NCBI GenBank assembly: GCA_003142095.1 | Contig: PLON01000054.1 | Span: 55,514-119,513 of the forward strand | Direction: 5' to 3' | DNA: 64,000 nt | Source: Acidimicrobiaceae bacterium | Lineage (GTDB): Bacteria; Actinomycetota; Acidimicrobiia; Acidimicrobiales; RAAP-2 | In this document: piece by piece, positions 46,373 to 53,773 of the stretch | How positions within the stretch are numbered: position 1 is the first letter of the stretch | Layout of the letters: each line of letters starts with the position of its first letter | The notes under the pieces: model-generated | Databases searched by the model: none | What the model was told of the DNA's origin: nothing | The model's input: only the letters and a program-made list of their open reading frames with translations | Made by a program: the position numbers and the translations under genes

Positions 46373-46395
46373 TAAGGACTAAAGACCCTATTAAC
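46373..46395. promoter_or_regulatory. DosR-type box between the cytochrome b operon and its inverted remnant
   Basis: The core AAGGACTAAAGACCCTATTA is 67 bp from the intact minus-strand start (46306) and 23 bp from the decayed plus-strand ATG (46418). Confidence 0.6.
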
Positions 46396-46417
46396 TAGAA
46401 GAGGCGGGAAGGCGATC

Positions 46418-46585
46418 ATGTCATTTTTACGATTTGCGGCGCTACTGCCTCTAAACACACTGGGCCATTACATCCACTGACACTGGATCGACATTAGTGT
46501 TGCCAGTTTCGTTGTCATCGTCCTCATTATCGTGACGTTCATTGTCGCGCTACTCGCGCCGTTTCCGGGCCGACGACGCCGGTAG
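46418..46585 (+). pseudogene. Decayed paralogue of the 59-aa membrane protein, with in-frame TGA
   Basis: Reading from ATG 46418 gives MSFLRFAALLPLNTLGHYIH, then TGA at 46478-46480, then HWIDISVASFVVIVLIIVTF and LLAPFPGRRRR to a TAG at 46583. The stop sits where the intact copy has Trp (TGG to TGA), and the frame is otherwise open. The gene faces away from the intact copy and is followed by a truncated cytochrome b start, so a two-gene block was duplicated in inverted orientation. Confidence 0.75.
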
Positions 46586-46593
46586 GAACAAAC

Positions 46594-46768
46594 GTGAGCA
46601 CCAAAATAGATCGACAGTGGACGACTCGCCTGCGTCACCGCGCACTCAAGTTGCTGCCGCCAGAAAAGGGAATGCCTGACACGCGGCTAACGTACGTCTC
46701 GTCGTGGATCGACGTTTTCGGCGTGGCGACGATGGCCGCGCTCGCGGTCGTCATCGCTTCAGGGTGTC
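46594..46768 (+). pseudogene. Truncated duplicate of cytochrome b (first 58 codons)
   Basis: From GTG 46594 the frame reads MSTKIDRQWTTRLRHRALKL, PPEKGMPDTRLTYVSSWIDV and FGVATMAALAVVIASGC, aligning without gaps apart from one residue to the intact cytochrome b. Similarity ends abruptly at about 46768, just before the end of an unrelated minus-strand gene. All haem-binding His residues are lost. Confidence 0.8.
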
Positions 46769-46774
46769 TTTCGA

Positions 46775-46939
46775 CTACTCGTCGATCGCCACGAAATGAT
46801 GTAGCTCCATCGAAACGTCGCAGTTCGGATCGTCCGAGCACACAGTGTCGAAGTTCGCCACGACTGCCACCCCGTGACAGTGCTCGAGATCGTCATTGCA
46901 GTACCCACACTCGGTACTGGTGCGAAGTGCGAGAACCAT
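46775..46939 (-). CDS. Small Cys/His-rich conserved hypothetical protein
   Basis: This peptide of about 54 aa contains TECGYCNDDLEHCHGVAVV and VCSDDPNCDVSMELHHFV. It resembles a widespread small actinobacterial family with the pattern CxxC..L.HCHG.lv......C.dp.C....H.fV, probably a metal-binding knuckle. Function is unknown. The start is uncertain: ATGs at 46939, 46969 and 46999 are in frame and none has a good ribosome site. Its 3' end abuts the cytochrome b truncation point. Confidence 0.55.
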   Translation of the reverse strand: MVLALRTSTECGYCNDDLEHCHGVAVVANFDTVCSDDPNCDVSMELHHFVAIDE

Positions 46940-47117
46940 GCGACACAAGATATGAGGTGCCTGCGACATCGTGGTGGACGCAGCGCGAATGAGGCGCATA
47001 CTTCTTAGCGCCATAAATTGTCGTAGCGCGCTCAATCATCGGTGCCTTTGTGGCGAGAATTGCGCCGTGGTAAATTTCGTGTGTTGATGTTTTCTCGAGA
47101 CGACGAGGAGAAACGAC

Positions 47118-48134
47118 ATGACGCGCGCGACGTGGTCTGGCTTTCTCAGTTTTGGGTTAGTGAGCGTCCCGGTAGGGATCTACACCGCGACGGCTGATCA
47201 GACGATCCACTTCAATCAACTCCACAAGGGAACATCGAATCGAGTTCGTTACAAGAAGGTCGACGAGGACACCGGCGAGGAACTGTCCACCGATGACATT
47301 GTCAATGGCTTCCCGCTCGGCGGAGGAGAGTACGTCATCGTCACGCGTGAAGAGATGGCGAACGCCGCGCCCGGGAAATCAGAACTGATCGAGATTCAGG
47401 ACTTTGTCGATCTCGACGAGATTGATCCCATTTTCTTTCGCCAGTCGTACTATCTCGCGCCGAAGGGTAGGGGCGCTGACCGTGCTTACGCGTTGCTCCT
47501 CGAAGCCATGCGCGAAACAAAGAAAGTGGGCATCGCGACCCTCGTCCTTCGCGACAAAGAACACCTCGTCGCAATTCGGCCGTCGGAGAAAGTCCTCATG
47601 CTTGAGACCATGTACTTTGAGGATGAGATCCGTGACCCTGAACAAGAGTTCGACACCTTGCCCGAGACCGGCAGCGCGGGCGCGCGGGAACTGAAAATTG
47701 CCAAGCAATTAATCGAGTCTCTAACCGATGAGTGGGATCCGTCTCGGTACCAGAACACCTATCGTCACCGCGTCGAGGAGTTGATCGAGAAGAAGCGCGG
47801 CGGTAACGCCGTCGTCTTTGGCGATGAGGAACGACCGAAGTCCAACGTGGTGGACTTAATGTCCGCGCTCCAAGCATCTATTGAACGTTCGAGCGCAAAG
47901 GTCCGGCCCCAGAAGACGGCAGCGAGGGCCACCGCCGCAACGAAGCGATCCAGCTTGAGGGTCTCGACACATCGCGAGAAGCTCGGGCTTGGCGCCATGA
48001 GCAAGGCCGACCTCATAGAGCGCGCGACCAAGTTGAAGCTCGACGTCAACTCCAAAATGACGAAGCCCCAACTCGTGAAGATCTTGAGCGACGCGACGCG
48101 TCCCGTGAAGAAATCCGCCCGCCGGGTTTCATGA
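47118..48134 (+). CDS. ku: Non-homologous end joining protein Ku
   Basis: This 338-aa bacterial Ku homodimer subunit threads onto broken DNA ends and recruits LigD. It opens MTRATWSGFLSFGLVSVPVG, with the core motifs RVRYKKVDEDTGEELSTDDI and SYYLAPKGRGADRAYALLLE. A basic linker (about 265-290) leads to a C-terminal SAP/Rho-N-like motif (LGAMSKADLIERATKLKLDV), longer than the minimal Ku. GAGGAG lies upstream of the ATG. The stop overlaps the ligase start. Confidence 0.94.
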   Translation: MTRATWSGFLSFGLVSVPVGIYTATADQTIHFNQLHKGTSNRVRYKKVDEDTGEELSTDDIVNGFPLGGGEYVIVTREEMANAAPGKSELIEIQDFVDLDEIDPIFFRQSYYLAPKGRGADRAYALLLEAMRETKKVGIATLVLRDKEHLVAIRPSEKVLMLETMYFEDEIRDPEQEFDTLPETGSAGARELKIAKQLIESLTDEWDPSRYQNTYRHRVEELIEKKRGGNAVVFGDEERPKSNVVDLMSALQASIERSSAKVRPQKTAARATAATKRSSLRVSTHREKLGLGAMSKADLIERATKLKLDVNSKMTKPQLVKILSDATRPVKKSARRVS

Positions 48135-49618
48135 GTCGCTCCGTCGGTTCCCGAGGAGATCGAAGATCCTCGGCGCCGTTGAGGCTCACGGAGTACCGCG
48201 CCAAGCGCGATCCGAAAAAGACTCCCGAGCCCATGGGTTCGAAAGCGAAGAAGAGTCGATCAGCCAAGTCAAAGAATCCAACGTTCGTCATACAAGAGCA
48301 CCACGCACGCGCACTGCACTGGGACTTTCGGCTCGAACGCGATGGCGTTCTCGTGTCGTGGGCTCTTCCCAAGGGACTGCCAATGGATCCGGGAACCAAT
48401 CATCTCGCTATTCACACCGAGGATCACCCGCTCGACTACGGATCGTTCGCGGGCGATATACCAAAGGGCGAGTACGGCGCCGGTCAAGTGACCATTTGGG
48501 ATCACGGCACGTACGAGACACAGAAATGGCGCACCAACGAAATCATGGTGGTGCTTCACGGCGAGCGAGTGTCGGGTCGATATGTGCTCTTTTCGACAGG
48601 CGAGAAAAAGTGGATGATTCATCGCATGGACTCCGCTCCAGCCAGCTTCGAGGTCATGCCCGATCACGTGAAGCCAATGCTCGCTCTCGCCGGTGACCTG
48701 CCGGATCATGACAAGGACTGGGCATACGAGTTCAAATGGGACGGCGTTCGCGCGATGGTCTACGTCGACGGTGGCCGAGTTCGCGCAGTCACGCGAAACG
48801 ACAAGACACTAATGACCACGTTCCCCGAACTGCGCGACATTGGAGAGTTCCTGGGCTCTCGCTCGGCGATCCTGGACGGTGAGATCGTCGCACTGGACAA
48901 AGACGAGCGTCCGAGTTTTGCCACTCTGTCGCATCGACTCCCTCTCACGTCGAAGACGGCGATCGAGCGTCTCGCCAAATCGAACCCCGTCAGTTTTTTC
49001 GCGTTCGACGTTCTCTACCTTGAGGGTCGTTCGCTTCTCTCCTCGCCCTACGACGAACGTCGCATTGCACTCGAAGCCTTGAAGTTACAAGGCGCATCGT
49101 TCGCCACGCCTCCCTCGGCGATCAACATCGACGGAACGACGATCGCGCGTATCGCCCAAGAAAGAGGGCTCGAGGGTGTCGTCGCGAAACGCCGAAGTTC
49201 CCCGTACGCGCCGGGTATTCGAAACGGTGACTGGATCAAGATCAAAAACTTCCGAACTCAAGAGGTGGTCATCGGCGGATGGACCGAGGGGCGCGGCGAA
49301 CGAGCGGGGAGTCTCGGCGCGTTGCTGCTCGGCGTGCCAAACGACGACGGTCTCGCCTACGTGGGCAAGGTGGGCACGGGATTTTCAGCGGCAATGCGCA
49401 AGGAGCTGCTCGACGCGCTAATGCCTCTCGCTAGAAAGACCACACCCTTCTCAGAACGTTTGAGTCCGGCCGCGACAGCCCTCGCTCACTTCGTTCGCCC
49501 CGAGCTGGTGGGCGAAGTGCGCTTTGCCGAATGGACGAGCGACGAACACCTACGACAACCGTCGTGGCGGAGGCTTCGAACCGACAAAGATCCGAGTGAG
49601 GTCGTTCGTGAGCCCTGA
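48131..49618 (+). CDS. ligD: LigD-type 3'-phosphoesterase/ATP-dependent DNA ligase
   Basis: This 495-aa protein has two domains. The phosphoesterase (about 50-170) shows HHARALHWDFRLERDGVLVS and YGAGQVTIWDHGTY. The ATP-dependent ligase follows, with catalytic Lys202 in YEFKWDGVRAMVY, ILDGEIVALD, GLEGVVAKRRSS and WIKIKNFRTQEVVIGGW plus an OB-fold C-terminus. The polymerase domain found in mycobacterial LigD is not fused here; it is encoded by the next gene. ATGA overlap with ku. Confidence 0.93.
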   Translation: MSRSVGSRGDRRSSAPLRLTEYRAKRDPKKTPEPMGSKAKKSRSAKSKNPTFVIQEHHARALHWDFRLERDGVLVSWALPKGLPMDPGTNHLAIHTEDHPLDYGSFAGDIPKGEYGAGQVTIWDHGTYETQKWRTNEIMVVLHGERVSGRYVLFSTGEKKWMIHRMDSAPASFEVMPDHVKPMLALAGDLPDHDKDWAYEFKWDGVRAMVYVDGGRVRAVTRNDKTLMTTFPELRDIGEFLGSRSAILDGEIVALDKDERPSFATLSHRLPLTSKTAIERLAKSNPVSFFAFDVLYLEGRSLLSSPYDERRIALEALKLQGASFATPPSAINIDGTTIARIAQERGLEGVVAKRRSSPYAPGIRNGDWIKIKNFRTQEVVIGGWTEGRGERAGSLGALLLGVPNDDGLAYVGKVGTGFSAAMRKELLDALMPLARKTTPFSERLSPAATALAHFVRPELVGEVRFAEWTSDEHLRQPSWRRLRTDKDPSEVVREP

Positions 49619-50525
49619 GCGCGTTCAGACGACCGTTGACGGACGCAGCTTGTCGCTGTCCAATTTGGACAAAGTGATGTATCCGCGCAGTGGCTTCACG
49701 AAGAGACATGTGCTCGACTACTACGCGCGTATTGCTGATGTCATGCTGCCCCACCTTCGTAATCGACCAACCACGTTCAAGCGTTTCCCGAATGGCGTCG
49801 ACGGCATGTCGTTTTACCAGAAGCACTCCCCGGCGAGCACGCCTGAGTGGGTGCGCACGATCAGAGTTCCGTCAAAGGACGGCTCGCACGATCCAATCGA
49901 CTACGCGGTCGTCGGCGATCGACCGACGTTGCTCTGGGCGGCGAACCTCGCCGCGCTCGAGTTCCACGTTCCGCTCTGGCGTGTGACGAAGGGAAAGACC
50001 ATTCCCGCTCCTCCCGACCAGATGGTGTTCGACCTCGACCCGGGGCCTGGTACGACGATCGTCGAGTGTTGCGAGATCGCTCAGTGGATCAGCGATCGGT
50101 GGAAGGGCGAAGTATTCGCCAAGACGAGTGGCTCAAAGGGGCTGCAGCTCTACACTCGACTCGCTCGACGAACGTGGGAGCAATCGACCGAAGAAGCTCA
50201 CGAGATTGCTCGCGCCGTCGAAACAGATCATTCGGACCTCGTCGTGTCGGTCATGCGCAAGAACCTACGTGAGAATAAGGTGCTCATTGACTGGAGTCAG
50301 AACAGCCCCTCTAAAACTACCGTGGCCGTGTACTCTCTGCGCGGCCGTGACGAGCCAACGGTTTCAACTCCAGTCACCTGGGCGGAAGTGAGCAAGTGCG
50401 CCAAACGCCGAGACCCCGATCTCATGCACTTCGAAGCGGATGATGTCTTGCGACGAATCGAGAAAATCGGCGATCTCATGGCCCCTCTCGCGAGTGGTTC
50501 GAACCAAAAGATGGCCAAGAAGTAG
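49608..50525 (+). CDS. LigD-type polymerase/primase domain protein
   Basis: This 305-aa archaeo-eukaryotic-primase-type polymerase fills ends during NHEJ. LSLSNLDKVMYPRSGFTKRH, YQKHSPASTPEWVRT, MVFDLDPGPGTTIVECCEIA (catalytic Asp pair in DLDPG) and KTSGSKGLQLYTRLA mark the family; SVMRKNLRENKVLIDWSQNS carries the third acidic residue. The GTG at 49608 has GAGG six bases upstream and overlaps the ligase stop, so the operon is ku-ligD-pol. Longer frames from 49524 are unsupported. Confidence 0.92.
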   Translation: MSPERVQTTVDGRSLSLSNLDKVMYPRSGFTKRHVLDYYARIADVMLPHLRNRPTTFKRFPNGVDGMSFYQKHSPASTPEWVRTIRVPSKDGSHDPIDYAVVGDRPTLLWAANLAALEFHVPLWRVTKGKTIPAPPDQMVFDLDPGPGTTIVECCEIAQWISDRWKGEVFAKTSGSKGLQLYTRLARRTWEQSTEEAHEIARAVETDHSDLVVSVMRKNLRENKVLIDWSQNSPSKTTVAVYSLRGRDEPTVSTPVTWAEVSKCAKRRDPDLMHFEADDVLRRIEKIGDLMAPLASGSNQKMAKK

Positions 50526-50623
50526 AACGCCTCAGCGGACAACATAGCGAAAGGGCACCCACGGATGGTTCATCGGAGCAGCACACTCAGCGCAGTGACC
50601 CTTACCGCGAGCCCAACGCGAAT

Positions 50624-51226
50624 GTGACGCCCTGGATTCGAGATTTTCACAACGACGAATACGAACTCCGTCGACTCTTCGCGGAAGTTCCCGGCACGTT
50701 CATCCTGGTACTCGTAACGGTAGGAGCCATCGTCGTCAATCTGAAAAGTCATGGAAAGATTCCCCCGAGCGCGCAAGTCGTCGCACCCGGACTCGCCATG
50801 ATGGCGATCATCTACTCCATCGGCAGCGTGGGTGGCGCTCACGTCAACCCGGCCGTCCCCTTCTCCTACGCCCTACGTCGGAAGTTTCCGTGGCGGCGTG
50901 TGCCCGGCTACTGGTTAGCTCAGTTCGTTGGAGCAGCCGCCGCCGTGGAGTTTCTGCGTCTGACCCTCGGTAATCTCGGACGACTGGGCGCGTCAACACC
51001 CGGGACGGGGATCTGCGAACTCGCGGCCTTCCTCTTCGAAATGGTCCTCATCCTAGGTCTCGTCACCGTGATCCTTGGCACCGCATCGGGTCAAAATAAC
51101 GTCGGACCCGATGCGGCTATCGCCCCGGGCGGATATGTCGCCGCGCCCACGTCAACCGCGGATCACGCTGCTCAAGGAACCGGATTTCCGGCCAGGCCCG
51201 ATACCACGCCCCACGATCGAGCCTGA
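50624..51226 (+). pseudogene. Truncated aquaporin/glycerol-facilitator (MIP family)
   Basis: The first 165 codons read as a MIP channel: EVPGTFILVLVTVGAIVVNL, first NPA motif GGAHVNPAVPFSYALRRKFP, RRVPGYWLAQFVGA and GLVTVILGTASGQNNVGPDA. After GGYVAAPTS the frame becomes Pro/Thr/Asp-rich (residues about 170-200), and the second NPA half-helix and last helices are missing in every frame. Without the second NPA a functional pore is unlikely. A downstream deletion or recombination is the probable cause. Confidence 0.65.
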
Positions 51227-51673
51227 GAACTGACGACTCACACAAGCGGGGGTCCCTTTCGCTGACCTCGTGTATCACGCGCACTCTTTCCGCGACAGAT
51301 GTGAGTTGCAACTAAAGAATCTCAGACTGCCTCGCCATCGTGAGTGATTCATGCCTTCACGGCGATCATGAGAAGAGGCTGTGAATGCTCGTCACCGACT
51401 CATCGCGGTGCGCTCACGCGTCGTGATTGCGGATCACAAATTCACCGTACGATGAATACGCATGATGTTTGCGTGAGCATCTCTTCGACGCGAGTCGTTC
51501 GTCGGTGTTGACAGGTTCGCCATCCGAGAGAATTAAAACTGATCACCGTTACTTTCATTGACGACCTGAAACGTGAACGGTACAGTGAGAAAATATTGAC
51601 GTTCTCCATCAGGTTCTTCGGACGCGCATCACGCAACCGTGGCACACGACTTCATCTAGGAGGTGGCAGCACG
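51227..51673. other. Gene-free leader of the glycogen/trehalose operon
   Basis: These 447 bp hold no supported gene or DosR-type box. A sigma-70-like promoter candidate lies at 51508-51536. Confidence 0.45.
51508..51536 (+). promoter_or_regulatory. Possible sigma-70-type promoter for glgE operon
   Basis: TTGACA at 51508-51513 is followed after 17 bases by AATTAA (51531-51536). The -35 is perfect and the -10 weak. It is about 140 bp upstream of the glgE ATG. Confidence 0.35.
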
Positions 51674-53773
51674 ATGGCGACCCCCCGCTCTCAGCACGCC
51701 GCGACAGTTGTATCGAAGAGCACCGCGGAGAGTCGCACCATCGCCGTACCGCTGCCGGGCAACATCGTTCGCGCCGTCATTACCAACGTGCGGCCCCAGG
51801 TGGACAGCGGACGTCGACCGGCGAAGGCAACCATCGGCGACGCGCTGCGAGTAGAAGCGGACGTCTTCGTCGACGGACACGATCTGATCTTTTGCGAAAT
51901 GCGGTTTCGTCACGACGCTGACGCGAAGTGGTCGGCCGTGCGCATGGAAGACACCGGAAACGATCGATGGCGCGCCACATTGCCAATCGAACAACTCGGT
52001 CGCTACCGTTTCGTGATTCGAGCTGGTGTCGACGGATACGCGACCTGGCGTCGCGATCTCCTGAAGCGCCTCGACGCCGGCCAGGATGTAAGTGAGCAGT
52101 ATCTCGTCGGCGCACAGATTCTTCACGATGTCGCGCGTCGTGCGAAAGCGAGTGATCGTCAGTGGCTCACGGATCTCGTGGAACAGCTGCGCTCTGGTCA
52201 CGTCACACTCGACGACGCGGTCTCTGAAGTCGTAACGCAAGAATCCTCCGCACGCACCTTGGGCGAAGCCCTCGCGGCGGCTCGCATCGCACATCTCATT
52301 GGTCTCGGAGATCCGGAGATGAGTACCTCCTCTGAGACGTTCTTCGTTAACTCAGATCCCACGCGCGCCCGTTTCAGCTCGTGGTACGAACTGTTTCCAC
52401 GTTCCGCCGCCCCGACGCCACTGCGACACGGTACTTTTGCCGACGTTGTCGCGAGACTTGACTATGTCGAGTCAATGGGATTCGACGTCTTGTACCTGCC
52501 GCCCATTCACCCCATCGGTCGTACGGGTCGCAAAGGGAGAAACGGTACAACCTCGTGCGAAGGTGACGATCCCGGCAGTCCGTGGGCCATCGGCGCGGCT
52601 GAGGGCGGGCACACTTCAGTTCATCCCGAACTCGGCACGCTCGACGACTTTCGCCATCTCGTCGCCGAAGCGAAAAATCGCGGTCTCGACGTCGCCATCG
52701 ATCTCGCGTTTCAAGCGTCACCTGACCATCCCTGGGTTCAACAGCATCCTGATTGGTTCCATCACCTTCCCAACGGCACCATCCGCTACGCGGAGAATCC
52801 TCCGAAGCGGTACGAAGATATCTATCCGCTGCACTTCGAAGGGCTCGACTGGCGCGCTCTGTGGCACGAGCTCCTCGAGGTGGTGCAGTTCTGGATTGCG
52901 CAGGGCGTCACGATCTTTCGTGTGGATAATCCCCACACGAAGCCATTCGCCTTTTGGGAGTGGCTACTCGCGTCGATAAAGTCGGAGCACCCCGAGACAA
53001 TCTTTCTCTCCGAAGCGTTCACCAGGCCGCGCGTCATGGAGCAACTCGCCAAGATCGGCTTTACCCAGTCATATACCTATTTCACATGGCGAACGACAAA
53101 ATGGGAGATTGAGATGTACATGAACGAGCTCACCCGCTCGCCCGTGGCCGACTATTTCAGACCCAACTTCTGGCCGAACACTCCCGACATCTTGACCGAC
53201 GAGCTGCAGCGCGGCGGTCGAGCCGGCTTCCTCTCGCGTTTCGTGTTGGCCGCCACACTGAGTTCGAACTACGGCATCTATGGGCCACCTTTCGAACTCC
53301 AAGAACACCTCCCACGAACCATCGGTTCAGAGGAGTATCTTCTGTCGGAGAAATACGAGTTGCGCTCGTGGGACCTTCGTAGTTCGCGCAGCTTGTCGGC
53401 ATTCATCGGTGTCGTCAACAAAATTCGGCGCGAACACGTGGCACTACAGTTCAACGATGCGCTGACGTTTCATCCCGTCGACAACGACCAGATCGTCGCA
53501 TACTCCAAATCGCGAGCAACGACCGAGCGCCCGGACGTCGTACTCATCGTCGTGAGTCTCGACCACGGCTTTCCCCAAGCGGGCTGGGTCTCACTCGACA
53601 CGACTGCGCTCGGAGTTGACCCAACGATCCCGTTCGTTGTTCACGACCTCTTGACGGACGCTCGCTACACGTGGAGCGGATCACAAAACTTTGTCAAGCT
53701 CGATCCCGAGGGCGTGCCGTGTCACATCTTCTCGGTCGAACAAAGCGCCGAGCGAGCGACCGTGCCGCAGTGA
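51674..53773 (+). CDS. glgE: Maltose-1-phosphate maltosyltransferase GlgE
   Basis: This 699-aa GH13_3 enzyme transfers maltosyl units from maltose 1-phosphate to alpha-glucan ends. The N-terminal DUF3416 domain (about 50-160) is followed by the catalytic barrel with LYLPPIHPIGRTGRKGRNGT split over two turns, nucleophile Asp in TIFRVDNPHTKPFAFWEWL, acid Glu in IFLSEAFTRPRVME, and YGIYGPPFELQEH. ATG 51674 has AGGAGG upstream; the frame back to 51596 is unsupported. It is first in an operon whose genes overlap by GTGA. Confidence 0.95.
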   Translation: MATPRSQHAATVVSKSTAESRTIAVPLPGNIVRAVITNVRPQVDSGRRPAKATIGDALRVEADVFVDGHDLIFCEMRFRHDADAKWSAVRMEDTGNDRWRATLPIEQLGRYRFVIRAGVDGYATWRRDLLKRLDAGQDVSEQYLVGAQILHDVARRAKASDRQWLTDLVEQLRSGHVTLDDAVSEVVTQESSARTLGEALAAARIAHLIGLGDPEMSTSSETFFVNSDPTRARFSSWYELFPRSAAPTPLRHGTFADVVARLDYVESMGFDVLYLPPIHPIGRTGRKGRNGTTSCEGDDPGSPWAIGAAEGGHTSVHPELGTLDDFRHLVAEAKNRGLDVAIDLAFQASPDHPWVQQHPDWFHHLPNGTIRYAENPPKRYEDIYPLHFEGLDWRALWHELLEVVQFWIAQGVTIFRVDNPHTKPFAFWEWLLASIKSEHPETIFLSEAFTRPRVMEQLAKIGFTQSYTYFTWRTTKWEIEMYMNELTRSPVADYFRPNFWPNTPDILTDELQRGGRAGFLSRFVLAATLSSNYGIYGPPFELQEHLPRTIGSEEYLLSEKYELRSWDLRSSRSLSAFIGVVNKIRREHVALQFNDALTFHPVDNDQIVAYSKSRATTERPDVVLIVVSLDHGFPQAGWVSLDTTALGVDPTIPFVVHDLLTDARYTWSGSQNFVKLDPEGVPCHIFSVEQSAERATVPQ

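Noticed and set aside
46478..46480. In-frame TGA as a possible selenocysteine codon
   Set aside because: The aligned intact copy has Trp there, no SECIS-like hairpin follows, and the neighbouring gene is also truncated, so decay is simpler.
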